Below, one piece after another: positions 28,501-36,667 of a DNA stretch of 47,973 bases. The stretch is from an uncultured Pelagibacteraceae bacterium (GTDB lineage: Bacteria; Pseudomonadota; Alphaproteobacteria; Pelagibacterales; Pelagibacteraceae), in contig CACEVB010000007.1 of the NCBI GenBank assembly GCA_902562875.1, forward strand, positions 1 to 47,973, written 5' to 3'. The notes beneath the pieces are model-generated. The model worked only from the letters and a program-made list of their open reading frames with translations. It had not been told where the DNA came from and made no database searches. The position numbers and the translations under genes are program-made. Each line of letters starts with the position of its first letter. Position 1 is the stretch's first letter.

Positions 28501-28567
28501 ATTTAAATGAAATTCTTGTTGTTTGATCAATAAAATTATTTTTATTTATTCTTAAATTTTTTGACAT
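25556..28567 (-). CDS. soxA: Sarcosine oxidase alpha subunit
   Basis: This largest subunit (1003 residues) binds NAD+ and passes the methyl group to tetrahydrofolate, giving methylene-THF. The N-terminal 2Fe-2S-like domain shows FKYHRPRGIMTCGSEEPNA near residues 53-71. The dinucleotide-binding motif VLVVGGGISGIMSAKLSAE is near 173-191. The C-terminal 400 residues are GcvT-like, with RESKAARDSAGILDAS, RCRYGLMLNEDG and FTGEHSYEINI. Full length for the family. It starts two bases after soxD and overlaps soxG. Confidence 0.97.
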   Translation of the reverse strand: MSKNLRINKNNFIDQTTRISFKFNGQKLFGYKGDTLASALLANNIHLVGRSFKYHRPRGIMTCGSEEPNAIVQIGNDASLTDPNVRATEIELYEGLDASSQNCWPSVNFDIGGINNFLSPFLPAGFYYKTFMWPAGFWEKYEYFIRHSAGLGKAPTRSDPDIYDHQYSHCDVLVVGGGISGIMSAKLSAEKGLDTILIDDKSFLGGSTIYQENESYKINNINSNKWLANEIESLKNYSNLVIKNRTSLAAFHGYNYLLARENLTDHLSINERKGKVRQRLWKIRAKKVIIASGSIERPLIFSNNDRPGIILSSSIKKYIDYYGVKTGENISLFTNNDSAYETGISLYKSGVKVNVIVDIRKNSDSLIVKEALELGLKVLWGSTVVDTQGYKRIKSFEVMKLSDDGNNVVGDRSKYNCDCLGISGGWTPMVHLFTQSGGKLKFRNEDNVFIPDENKTPSNQISVGSCNGEFKLNEIVINTIENLKSFLSLSNTCYDGIKIICPNEKSKRNIWLLPSDKPIGKTKPFLDFQNDSTAKDVKLALREGFKSIEHVKRYTTTGMGTDQGKLSNMHALGIIADTTGTNMGELGTTTFRPPYTPLTFGAIVGRNVGEFFDQTRKTAIHNWHVKNNAEFENVGQWKRPWYFPKDGENMHQAVQRESKAARDSAGILDASTLGKIDIQGTDASEFLNRVYTNAWSKLEIGRCRYGLMLNEDGMVYDDGVTTRLGENHYIMTTTTGGAANVLSKLEDYLQTEWPELDVYLTTVTDQYSTISICGPNSKNIITKIVPGLDLSDNNFPHMSFKNTKISNVNCRIMRISFTGEHSYEINIQSNYAEDVWIKCMEAGKEFNLTPYGTETMHLLRAEKGFIITGQDTDGTLTPSDLQMDWIIGKKKFDFIGKRSLYRSDTIREDRKQLVGLLTEDPKEVLEEGAQLVENINEKPIEMLGHVTSSYFSPNLNKSIALAVVKSGKKLKGKKLIVPMENKNINVIITDTVFYDKENKRLNA

Positions 28568-28569
28568 AA

Positions 28570-28845
28570 TTATTTAACTGGAGGTTTTTCCCCCATCTTA
28601 TAAACCGCTTGAATTTTGTCGTTAGATGTATCTCTAACCATATTAAACCACTTTCTACATCCATGAGCATGGTTCCATCTTTCAAACTGTATACCTTTAA
28701 TGTTTTTCCTCATGAATAGATATTCAGCCCATTGATCGTCACTTAACTCTGTTGGTTGTTTTGGTCTTTCAATATGTGCTTCACCACCGCATGAAAATTC
28801 TGTTTGGTCTCTTTCACCGCAATAAGGACAATTAATTATGAACAT
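28570..28845 (-). CDS. soxD: Sarcosine oxidase delta subunit
   Basis: SoxD is the zinc-binding delta subunit that clamps alpha and beta together. The 91-residue protein has CPYCGERDQTEFSCGGEAHI at residues 6-25, followed by the typical LSDDQWAEYLFMRKNIKG and ERWNHAHGCRKWFNMVRDT segments, including the later His and Cys ligands. Length and residues are complete. It overlaps the soxB stop by one base (TAATG), matching the usual B-D-A-G order. Confidence 0.97.
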   Translation of the reverse strand: MFIINCPYCGERDQTEFSCGGEAHIERPKQPTELSDDQWAEYLFMRKNIKGIQFERWNHAHGCRKWFNMVRDTSNDKIQAVYKMGEKPPVK

Positions 28846-30098
28846 TAATGTGCTACTGCTGCAGCACCATGTTCATCAACAAGATCTCCACTTACAAATC
28901 TGTTTAGATTGAAAGCTGCATTCAATTTATGTGGTTCGTCGTTCGCAATTGTGTAGGCAAATAAATCGCCAGAACCTGGTGTTGCTTTAAATCCTCCAGT
29001 ACCCCATCCACAATTAAAATATAGACCCTTAATTTGTGTTTTACTAATGATTGGACTTGCGTCAGGACAAATATCAACAATTCCTCCCCATTGTCTCAAC
29101 ATTTTCATTCTACTAAATATTGGATATAATTCTAAAATTGCTCTTAAGGTTTCCTCTACAATATTGTGACTTCCTTTTTGAGTATACGAAATATAAGAGT
29201 CAGTACCAGCTCCAATAACTAATTCGCCTTTATCTGATTGACTTACGTAAGCATGTACAGCATTAGACATAACAACCGTGTCAATAATTGGTTTTACAGG
29301 TTCTGATACTAAGGCTTGAAGTGGCTTACTTTCTAAAGGCAATCTTATACCAGCCATGTTTGCTATTACACTTGAGTGACCTGCCGCAACTACTCCAATT
29401 TTCTTTGATTTAATAAAACCTTTTGTTGTTTCAACTCCCTCTACTTGATCACCATTTCTTTTAATTCCTTTGACTTCACAATTTTGTATAATGTCAACTC
29501 CCATGGCATCAGCACCTCTAGCATATCCCCATGCAACTGCATCGTGTCTTGCGGTTCCAGCTCTTTTCTGTAATGTTCCACCTAAAACTGGATATCTTAT
29601 ATTAGGTGAAGTATTAATAATTGGACAAAATTTTTTAACTTCCTCAGTATTTAACCATACCGCATCAATCCCATTTAATCTATTTGCATGCGTTCTTCTT
29701 TTTAAATCTCTTACGTCTTGAAGATTGTGTGCAAGGTTCATAACTCCTCTCTGACTAAACATTACATTATAATTAAGTTCTTGAGATAAACCTTCCCAAA
29801 TTTTTAAAGCATGATCGTAAAGCCCTGCACTAGCATCCCACAAATAATTTGATCTTATAATAGTTGTGTTTCTACCGGTATTTCCTCCACCAATCCATCC
29901 TTTTTCCACAACTGCAATATTTGTCAATTTATGCTTTTTTGCTAAATAGTAAGCTGTCGCTAATCCATGGCCACCACCACCAATAATTATTGCATCATAT
30001 TCTTTTTTTGGTTCTGGATCTCTCCAAGCTCTTTGCCAATTTTCATGTCCACTTAAGGCATTTTTAATAAGCGAAAATATTGAATATTTATTTTTCAT
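28845..30098 (-). CDS. soxB: Sarcosine oxidase beta subunit
   Basis: The beta subunit carries the FAD/FMN site where sarcosine is oxidised to glycine with release of peroxide. The start is placed at the ATG at 30098, giving [17 protein letters not shown], the family's canonical beginning; an upstream in-frame start at 30155 would add 19 unrelated residues. The FAD motif [20 protein letters not shown] is near residues 37-56, [19 protein letters not shown] follows, and [14 protein letters not shown] lies near the C-terminus. A possible promoter with an internal palindrome lies at 30118-30146. Confidence 0.96.
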   Translation of the reverse strand: MKNKYSIFSLIKNALSGHENWQRAWRDPEPKKEYDAIIIGGGGHGLATAYYLAKKHKLTNIAVVEKGWIGGGNTGRNTTIIRSNYLWDASAGLYDHALKIWEGLSQELNYNVMFSQRGVMNLAHNLQDVRDLKRRTHANRLNGIDAVWLNTEEVKKFCPIINTSPNIRYPVLGGTLQKRAGTARHDAVAWGYARGADAMGVDIIQNCEVKGIKRNGDQVEGVETTKGFIKSKKIGVVAAGHSSVIANMAGIRLPLESKPLQALVSEPVKPIIDTVVMSNAVHAYVSQSDKGELVIGAGTDSYISYTQKGSHNIVEETLRAILELYPIFSRMKMLRQWGGIVDICPDASPIISKTQIKGLYFNCGWGTGGFKATPGSGDLFAYTIANDEPHKLNAAFNLNRFVSGDLVDEHGAAAVAH

Positions 30099-30117
30099 AT
30101 TTTGATCATAAATACTG

Positions 30118-30146
30118 TATAAATATTGAATATTCAATGGTTTCAA
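30118..30146 (-). promoter_or_regulatory. Candidate soxB promoter with palindromic operator
   Basis: On the minus strand TTGAAA (30141-30146) is followed by a 17-base spacer and TTTATA (30118-30123), a plausible but weak promoter for soxBDAG. A perfect 14-base palindrome, ATTGAATATTCAAT (30125-30138), fills most of the spacer, a common position for a repressor site. The same bases lie upstream of tRNA-Ser on the plus strand. Palindromes are easily formed at this base composition, so this is tentative. Confidence 0.3.
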
Positions 30147-30162
30147 GTTACACATAAACTAT

Positions 30163-30256
30163 GGAAGGATGGGTGAGCTGGTTTAAACCAACAGTTTGCT
30201 AAACTGTCGTACGCTATAATGGTGTACCGAGGGTTCGAATCCCTCTCCTTCCGCCA
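30163..30256 (+). tRNA. tRNA-Ser (anticodon GCU)
   Basis: This is a class II tRNA that reads AGC and AGU serine codons. The acceptor stem GGAAGGA (30163-30169) pairs with TCCTTCC (30246-30252), followed by discriminator G and an encoded CCA (30254-30256). The anticodon stem ACAGT/ACTGT encloses TTGCTAA, with GCT at 30198-30200. A six-pair variable arm runs GTACGC to GTGTAC, and the T arm is GAGGG-TTCGAAT-CCCTC. It is the only plus-strand gene between two minus-strand genes, and the slt stop codon begins on the next base after CCA. Confidence 0.98.
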
Positions 30257-32473
30257 TTAATATAAAGGCTCACTTTTAAAGAAATTTTTAACTAAAATAG
30301 GTTTTTGTTCTAATATATATCTATATACATTGTAATTTTCTAAAACTCTTTGAACATAATTTCTAGTCTCTTTAAATTTTATTAATTCAATCCAATCTAC
30401 ATAATCTATTTGACCTTTTTGAGGGTTTTTATTTATTCTTTTCCAATATTTAACTCTTGTAGGACCTGCGTTATAAGCTGCTATAGCAAAAGGATAAGCT
30501 CCATCATATTCAAGTAATAGACCAGCTATATAATGTGAACCTAGATTTATATTATACTCTGGATCTTTAGTTAATCTAGATTTTGAGTATGTCATATTAG
30601 CTTGTTTGGCAACTGTTTTTGCCGTGTAAGTCATCAACTGCATTAAGCCTCTTGCGCCGGCAGAACTATTAGCCGAAGTATCAAATTCACTCTCTTGTCT
30701 TATTATTGATAATATAAAGGCAGCTTCAGGAATTTTTCTTTTATTAATATATTTTGGTGTGCTTATAATTGGATAATTGTATTTATTATGAAACCTTTTT
30801 TGATATGAAGCAATTTTTGAAACCTGAATAGCAAAATCAAATCTTGATATATCTGTTGCAAGTTTTGCGGCCAATACTTCGCTACCTAACTCAATATTTT
30901 CATTTGCAAGAAATCTTAATATATGTTTTGTATACTTATCTTTATTTAATTCATCTAACAAATATACTATTTTTACCAAATCCTTTTTGTAAAAATTTTC
31001 TGCTAAATTTTGATCTACTTCCATTAGTTCGTTTAAAACGAAAGGTTTATTTGGGGAAATTTTTAAATGAGACAATTGTCCGTAATATGTGGTTAAAAAT
31101 TTAGAACTTACATTGTACCATTTATTTGCTTCATTATCGTTTCCTAAAATTTCATATGATCTCCCTAACCAATAAGCACCTCTTGATAAACTTATAGGAT
31201 ATCCCACATTTTCATAAAATTTTGTGAAATGATCGATTGCAAGCAATGGATCATTTAAGAAACTTAATGCAATCCACCCACTCATCCATTCAGCATCAGC
31301 AAATTCAGGACCCTCGGTTAATCCATGATTGCTTGCCAATTTATAAGCGGTTGTAAATTTTTTTTTATAAATAAGTGATCTTGCTATTATTGATCTTTCC
31401 TTCCACCATTTGTCAGGTCTAACCATATAATCTTTAGTATTTTTAATTTTCATTAAAATTTCTAATGAACTGTCAACTCTTCCTCTTTTACGTCTCCATT
31501 TTAATCTATCGTAATTCAAACCAGCATCGTTTTTTAAATGTGTTGGAACATTACTAATTGCATTATCAACACCGTAAGATTTACTCATCAAAAGCTGCCT
31601 TGCTGTATATAGTAATTGTTCATCTTTGGGTAAATATCTTAACATTCTCCTAAGATCCCAATATTTATTTTCCCATGCTAAGTAATCAGCTCGCTTAATA
31701 TAATCATCTTTAGTTAAATATTTTTTATATTTTTTTCTAAAAGATCTTAATTCTATTTTTGAAAGATCTGCAGTGATCCAACCTTTTTTAATCAACTCAA
31801 CACCTTTATTTGTTTCTCCAACAGAAATATAGCTCTCGCCAAGAATAATTTCTCCAAAACCACTTAAAGGTTTATTTATTTCAAAATATTTAATTATTCT
31901 TTTTGGTGACATTATCTTTGTTGATAATTTATGTTCTGAAAGGTATTTTACTCTTCCCATTCTTGGATAATTACCATTTCTTTCAATAAAATTTTTGTAA
32001 TCAAAAAATGTTGCAGTATTTCCTGTTGTGATCAAGTGTTTCCATTGTATAAAATTATATATTGATTTATTTTTTGCTTTCTTTGCTATTTTTTCAGCCT
32101 CACCCCAATTTCTTTTTTCCATAAGTTTTAAAGCCTGTTTCGCATAATTAAAATCCTTTTCGGAAAAATATTTTGATTTTTTTTGTACTACTGCTTTATC
32201 TTTCTTAACAACCAAGGGTTTAGATTTTGGTAAAATTATACCATCAACAATTTCTTTTTGGTCTGGTTTTGTTATTAATATATCTTTATCTATCTGTTTT
32301 TGTGACGGTTTTTTTAATGGTACTAAAAAATTACTAATTTTATTTTTTTTTAAATTTTCTTTAGCTATATCTGGTTTTTTCTTTGGAATAATTAAGTCTG
32401 CTGAAGTCGATGAATAAGGTATAATTAAAAAAATAAGGATTATTAACAATATTTTCTTAAATTTATCTTTCAT
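30257..32473 (-). CDS. slt: Soluble lytic murein transglycosylase (Slt70-like)
   Basis: This periplasmic enzyme cleaves peptidoglycan to 1,6-anhydromuropeptides. The 738-residue protein begins with a signal peptide (KKILLIILIFLIIPYSSTSA, about residues 6-25). A Lys- and Pro-rich linker with repeated IIPKKKP-like elements follows, then a long helical superhelix. The C-terminal SLT domain has the catalytic glutamate in IIRQESEFD near residue 595, GARGLMQLM, and AIAAYNAGPTRV. The linker repeats near residues 28-100 are unusual but look like a low-complexity spacer. Confidence 0.93.
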   Translation of the reverse strand: MKDKFKKILLIILIFLIIPYSSTSADLIIPKKKPDIAKENLKKNKISNFLVPLKKPSQKQIDKDILITKPDQKEIVDGIILPKSKPLVVKKDKAVVQKKSKYFSEKDFNYAKQALKLMEKRNWGEAEKIAKKAKNKSIYNFIQWKHLITTGNTATFFDYKNFIERNGNYPRMGRVKYLSEHKLSTKIMSPKRIIKYFEINKPLSGFGEIILGESYISVGETNKGVELIKKGWITADLSKIELRSFRKKYKKYLTKDDYIKRADYLAWENKYWDLRRMLRYLPKDEQLLYTARQLLMSKSYGVDNAISNVPTHLKNDAGLNYDRLKWRRKRGRVDSSLEILMKIKNTKDYMVRPDKWWKERSIIARSLIYKKKFTTAYKLASNHGLTEGPEFADAEWMSGWIALSFLNDPLLAIDHFTKFYENVGYPISLSRGAYWLGRSYEILGNDNEANKWYNVSSKFLTTYYGQLSHLKISPNKPFVLNELMEVDQNLAENFYKKDLVKIVYLLDELNKDKYTKHILRFLANENIELGSEVLAAKLATDISRFDFAIQVSKIASYQKRFHNKYNYPIISTPKYINKRKIPEAAFILSIIRQESEFDTSANSSAGARGLMQLMTYTAKTVAKQANMTYSKSRLTKDPEYNINLGSHYIAGLLLEYDGAYPFAIAAYNAGPTRVKYWKRINKNPQKGQIDYVDWIELIKFKETRNYVQRVLENYNVYRYILEQKPILVKNFFKSEPLY

Positions 32474-32513
32474 AAAATATCAAACGATTCTACAAACTAT
32501 GTTATAAATATTT

Positions 32514-33395
32514 ATGTTTAAAGGATCAAATGTTGCTATTGTTACCCCATTTAAGAATAATAAGCTAGATGAAGAAGCTTACTTAAAACTAATTAATTTT
32601 CATTTAGATAACGGAACAAATGGTTTAGTCCCAGCTGGCACAACAGGTGAATCTCCAACTTTAAGTCATGATGAACACGAGAAAGTCATTGAAATTTGCA
32701 TTAAAGAGTCAAATGGAAAAATTCCTGTAATTGCTGGAACAGGTTCAAATTCAACTGAAGAGGCTGTTGCCTTAACCAAACACGCTGAAAAAGCAGGTGC
32801 AGATGGAGTTCTTGTAGTAACCCCATATTACAACAAACCTACACAGGAAGGTTTATATCAACATTATAAAAAAATTAATGATAATACCAATCTACCAATC
32901 ATAATTTACAATATACCTAGTCGATGTGTAATAGATATGTCCGTTGACACCATGGCAAGATTATTTGAATTAAAAAATATTGCTGGAGTTAAAGATGCCA
33001 CAGGTGATTTAGATAGATTAGATCAAACTATAAAAAAATTAGGAAATGAATTCATACAACTAACCGGAGAGGATGGTTTAGCTTTAGAATTCAATAGAAG
33101 AGGTGGAGTAGGTGTTATTTCTGTTACTGCAAATATTGCACCAAAGTTATGTTCTGATATGCAAAAATTTTCTAAATCAAACTTAGATAATGAATTAAAA
33201 GAAGCTCAAAAAATTGATAAAATTTTACAACCTGTACATAAATCACTTTTTATTGAAAGTAATCCCGCTCCTGTTAAGTATGCAGCAAAACTTCTAGGTT
33301 TGTGTAGTGACGAAATAAGATTGCCACTAGTGAATATTAAAAAAGATACAGAGGAAGAAGTAAAGAAAGCATTAAAGTCTGCAGAATTGATATAA
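32514..33395 (+). CDS. dapA: 4-hydroxy-tetrahydrodipicolinate synthase
   Basis: DapA condenses pyruvate and aspartate semialdehyde, the first step of the diaminopimelate and lysine branch. The 293-residue TIM barrel has [14 protein letters not shown] near residues 43-56 and [18 protein letters not shown] near 102-119. The tyrosine region IIYNIPSRC is near 132-140 and the Schiff-base lysine in AGVKDATGD near residue 161. The ATG has no Shine-Dalgarno site, and a TATAAA lies only five bases upstream, so a leaderless message is possible. The stop overlaps smpB (TAATG). Confidence 0.97.
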   Translation: MFKGSNVAIVTPFKNNKLDEEAYLKLINFHLDNGTNGLVPAGTTGESPTLSHDEHEKVIEICIKESNGKIPVIAGTGSNSTEEAVALTKHAEKAGADGVLVVTPYYNKPTQEGLYQHYKKINDNTNLPIIIYNIPSRCVIDMSVDTMARLFELKNIAGVKDATGDLDRLDQTIKKLGNEFIQLTGEDGLALEFNRRGGVGVISVTANIAPKLCSDMQKFSKSNLDNELKEAQKIDKILQPVHKSLFIESNPAPVKYAAKLLGLCSDEIRLPLVNIKKDTEEEVKKALKSAELI

Positions 33396-33865
33396 TGAAA
33401 AAAAAAACCAAAAATGGTTTAAAAATAATTTCATATAATAGAAAGGCAAATTTCAATTACTTCTTTGCAGATCTAATTGAAGCAGGAATAGTTTTAAAAG
33501 GGTCTGAGATAAAATCTGTTAGACTTGGCAAGGTTAATATTGCAGAATCGTATGCAGTAGAAAAGAAAGGAGAGATATATTTAATTAATTCACATATTCC
33601 ATTATATAAAGCTGCTAGTTACATAAACCATAATCCATATGCAGAAAGAAAATTATTATTTAATAAAAAGGAAATCAATAAACTAATTGGAAGAATGAAT
33701 GAAGACGGATTCACATTGGTTCCTACCAAAATGTATTTTAAAAAAGGTAGAGCAAAAGTTGAAATTGCAGTAGCTAAAGGAAAAAAAATGCATGATAAAA
33801 GACAAACAAAAAAAACTAGAGACTGGAATAGAGAAAAGGCCAGATATTTTAGAAAAAGTAGTTAA
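33395..33865 (+). CDS. smpB: SsrA-binding protein SmpB
   Basis: SmpB binds tmRNA and brings it to stalled ribosomes for trans-translation. The 156-residue protein has the OB fold with [20 protein letters not shown] near residues 15-34 and [18 protein letters not shown] near 37-54. The C-terminal basic tail [20 protein letters not shown] normally folds into the mRNA channel. The tail codons overlap the annotated folK start by 74 bases. The tmRNA gene itself is not in the window. Confidence 0.96.
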   Translation: MKKKTKNGLKIISYNRKANFNYFFADLIEAGIVLKGSEIKSVRLGKVNIAESYAVEKKGEIYLINSHIPLYKAASYINHNPYAERKLLFNKKEINKLIGRMNEDGFTLVPTKMYFKKGRAKVEIAVAKGKKMHDKRQTKKTRDWNREKARYFRKSS

Positions 33866-34358
33866 TATTGCATATTTATCCATAGGGTCTAATTTGGGTG
33901 ATCGTATCGTAAATATTGAAAAGACAAAAAATTTAATACTATTTAATAGAATAAATATTTTAAAAAGTTCCTCATTTTATGAAACTTCATCTTGGCCAAA
34001 TACAAAGCTACCCAAGTATTTAAATATTGTCCTTAAAATTAGTACTAGTTTATCCCTTCCAAATCTTTTTTTAAATTTAAAAAATATTGAAAAATTAATT
34101 GGAAGAATTCCAGGTCCAAAAAATTCGCCTAGAGTCTGTGATATAGATATAATTGATTATAATCAAAAAAATTATTCACTTAAAATTAAAAATGACTTTT
34201 TGATCGTACCTCACTCAAGAATGTCAGTTAGAAATTTTGTATTATTACCACTTTTTGAAATTTGTAATGATTGGAAACATCCAAATACTAGGCAAAAAAT
34301 AACAGAATTAATGTCAAAATTACCATTAAGTAGCATAACAGGTATTAAAGTTCTGTGA
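33792..34358 (+). CDS. folK: 2-amino-4-hydroxy-6-hydroxymethyldihydropteridine pyrophosphokinase
   Basis: FolK transfers pyrophosphate from ATP to the pterin in folate synthesis. The catalytic core starts at about residue 26 with [20 protein letters not shown], then [19 protein letters not shown] and the [19 protein letters not shown] signature near residues 106-124. The ATG at 33792 is the only ATG, GTG or TTG in frame before the core and adds about 25 residues encoded within the smpB tail. A rarer ATT start near 33867 would remove the overlap. Which one is used is undecided; the gene itself is clear. Confidence 0.88.
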   Translation: MIKDKQKKLETGIEKRPDILEKVVNIAYLSIGSNLGDRIVNIEKTKNLILFNRINILKSSSFYETSSWPNTKLPKYLNIVLKISTSLSLPNLFLNLKNIEKLIGRIPGPKNSPRVCDIDIIDYNQKNYSLKIKNDFLIVPHSRMSVRNFVLLPLFEICNDWKHPNTRQKITELMSKLPLSSITGIKVL

Positions 34359-34377
34359 TTTAATGGTATAAGTAATA

Positions 34378-36123
34378 ATGCTTAAACCAGATGATTTAAT
34401 AAATAAAGTAAAATCTTACAATAGGTTTTTAAATCCTGAAACATTATCCAAGGCATATGATTTTGCATTAAAAGCACATGAGAAGCAAAAAAGAGACGAG
34501 GGATCACCTTACATAATTCATCCTGTAGCTGTTGCAAGTATATTAACAGAATTAAAATTAGATAGCGCAACAATTGCTACAGGTTTATTGCATGATACAA
34601 TAGAAGACACTCATGCTACGTACAAAACTATAGAAAAAGAATTTGGTAAAGAAGTTGCTGATTTGGTCGATGGAGTTACTAAAATTTCAGTTTTTGAAAA
34701 TCAGGCTGCAACAAATTCTAAGGCAGAAAATTTTAGAAAATTAATTCTAGCTACATCAAAAGATATTAGAGTTCTATTAGTTAAACTTGCAGACAGACTT
34801 CATAATATGAGAACAATACAATATTTAAATGATAAAGATAAGCAAATAAGAAAAGCTAAGGAAACTATTGAGATATATGCCCCGTTGGCCGACAGAATGG
34901 GAATGAATAGAATTAAAGATGAGCTTGAAGACTTATGTTTTGGAGTTTTAAATCCTGAAGCAAGAAAACTTATAAAAGATAGATTAAATAATATCAAAGA
35001 AACTAATATGAAAAGTTTCAACAATTTATCAGATGAGTTGAAAAATTTGTTAAATGATAAGAATATCAATTGTAAAATTTATGGAAGAGAAAAAACTACA
35101 TTTTCATTATGGAAAAAAGTTCAAAAAAAACGTACTTCTCTTGAACAGATTACTGATATAATTGGATTTAGAATTATTTTAGATGACGTGGATGAATGTT
35201 ATAAAGCTTTAGGAGTTTTTCACAGCAATTGGAATTGTATTCCAGGGCGATTCAAAGATTATATATCATCACCAAAAATCAATAATTATCAATCTCTACA
35301 TACAGCAGTTATTGGACCAAATAATCGACCAATAGAAATACAATTAAGAACAATGCAAATGCATGAGTATGCTCAGCGTGGAATAGCATCTCATTGGAAA
35401 TATAAATCTTCCGAAAAATTTAATTCATTAACTTGGAAAGAGTATGATTGGCTTGCTGATCTAGTAGAAATTATTGATAAAAATGAGAATCCTGAGGATT
35501 CTTATGAATTTACTAAACTTCAAATGTTCAGAGAAAATGTTTTTTGTTTCACACCAAAAGGATCTGTAATTAAATTACCTAAAGATGCCTCTCCCATAGA
35601 TTTTGCTTACGCTGTTCATACTAAAATTGGTGATAAAGCAGTTGGATGTGAAATTAATGGCAAAGAAAGTGATATGCAATCACTTTTAAGAAATGGCGAT
35701 GTTGTCAAAATTATTACTTCAAAAAAAGTATCACCATCACTTCATTGGGTAAGCACTGCAAAAACTGGAAAGGCTAGGGCTGCAATTAGAAGATATTGGC
35801 AATATAGAGAAACCAATGGTACAGCTAGAAACAAAAAGTACAACACAACACTTTGGGTATCACTTTATGACAAGCCAGGCGTTCTTGGTGAAATTACAAC
35901 TCTTATAGGAAGTCAAAATGTTAATATTACAAGTGTAGAAATGGTAGAAAAGACTAAATCTACTATAAATTTTCATTTTAATCTTTTAATAAATGATTTG
36001 AAAAACTTTACAAATTTGATTAGTCAGCTAAAACAAAAAGAATATAGTTTTAAAATAATTAGACATAAAAATAGTAAATATGCTTTCTTCAAAAAACTCA
36101 TTGAAAGTTTTAAGAAAAACTAA
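34378..36123 (+). CDS. RelA/SpoT-family (p)ppGpp synthetase/hydrolase, shortened
   Basis: Rsh enzymes make and degrade the alarmone (p)ppGpp. The hydrolase HD domain is intact, with IIHPVAVASILTEL and the HD motif HDTIEDTH at about residue 72, plus LLVKLADRLHNMRT. The synthetase domain has GFRIILDDVDECY, GRFKDYISSPK and NNYQSLHTAVIG near residue 304. A TGS domain (VFCFTPKGSVIKLP, about 388-450) and a C-terminal ACT domain (about 491-581) follow. At 581 residues it lacks roughly 130, because the helical and zinc-finger region between TGS and ACT is reduced to about 40. Both catalytic halves look functional. Confidence 0.94.
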   Translation: MLKPDDLINKVKSYNRFLNPETLSKAYDFALKAHEKQKRDEGSPYIIHPVAVASILTELKLDSATIATGLLHDTIEDTHATYKTIEKEFGKEVADLVDGVTKISVFENQAATNSKAENFRKLILATSKDIRVLLVKLADRLHNMRTIQYLNDKDKQIRKAKETIEIYAPLADRMGMNRIKDELEDLCFGVLNPEARKLIKDRLNNIKETNMKSFNNLSDELKNLLNDKNINCKIYGREKTTFSLWKKVQKKRTSLEQITDIIGFRIILDDVDECYKALGVFHSNWNCIPGRFKDYISSPKINNYQSLHTAVIGPNNRPIEIQLRTMQMHEYAQRGIASHWKYKSSEKFNSLTWKEYDWLADLVEIIDKNENPEDSYEFTKLQMFRENVFCFTPKGSVIKLPKDASPIDFAYAVHTKIGDKAVGCEINGKESDMQSLLRNGDVVKIITSKKVSPSLHWVSTAKTGKARAAIRRYWQYRETNGTARNKKYNTTLWVSLYDKPGVLGEITTLIGSQNVNITSVEMVEKTKSTINFHFNLLINDLKNFTNLISQLKQKEYSFKIIRHKNSKYAFFKKLIESFKKN

Positions 36124-36667
36124 TGCTTTGTTAGAGGGACATTTCATTTTATCATCTGGATTGCATACAGCCAAATATATTCAATGTGCAAAGTTATTAA
36201 GTTTTCCTAACACGGCAAAAAACATATGTATATCGCTATCTAAAAAAATTAAAAAGAAATTTGCAAAAATAGATATAATTCTTGCACCTGCTGTTGGTGG
36301 AATAGTTATTGGATACGAGATTGGTAGACTTTTGAATATTGAAACTATTTTTGCAGAACGCGTAAAGGGAAAATTTACTTTAAGAAGAGGATTTAATATT
36401 AAAAAAAACTCAAATGTTTTAATATTAGAAGATGTTATTACAACAGGTGGCTCAAGTTTAGAATGTTCAAAACTTATAAAAAAATTGCATGGTAAAATAT
36501 TAGGTTTTGCTTGTTTAATAGACAGGTCATCAAAAAAAACGTTAAAAATAAAAGGAAGCAAAATTATATCGCAGATTAAAATAAATGTTCCTACATACAG
36601 AAAAAAAAATTTGCCTAAATCATTAAAAGAAATTCCTGTTTCATCTCCAGGAAGCAGGTATTTATAA
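36080..36667 (+). CDS. pyrE: Orotate phosphoribosyltransferase
   Basis: PyrE joins orotate to PRPP, forming OMP in pyrimidine synthesis. The 195-residue protein has ALLEGHFILSSGLHTAKYIQ near residues 17-36, the catalytic loop FAERVKGKFTLRRGF near 93-107 and the PRPP motif VLILEDVITTGGSS near 113-126. The ATG at 36080 lies inside rsh, a 44-base overlap. The residues it encodes match the short leader usual before ALLEGHF, so the overlap is likely real. pdxJ follows with a TAATG overlap. Confidence 0.95.
   Translation: MLSSKNSLKVLRKTNALLEGHFILSSGLHTAKYIQCAKLLSFPNTAKNICISLSKKIKKKFAKIDIILAPAVGGIVIGYEIGRLLNIETIFAERVKGKFTLRRGFNIKKNSNVLILEDVITTGGSSLECSKLIKKLHGKILGFACLIDRSSKKTLKIKGSKIISQIKINVPTYRKKNLPKSLKEIPVSSPGSRYL

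Noticed and set aside
30099..30155. Longer soxB start at 30155
   Set aside because: The added 19 residues match nothing and would run through the candidate promoter; the ATG at 30098 gives the canonical KYSIFSL beginning.
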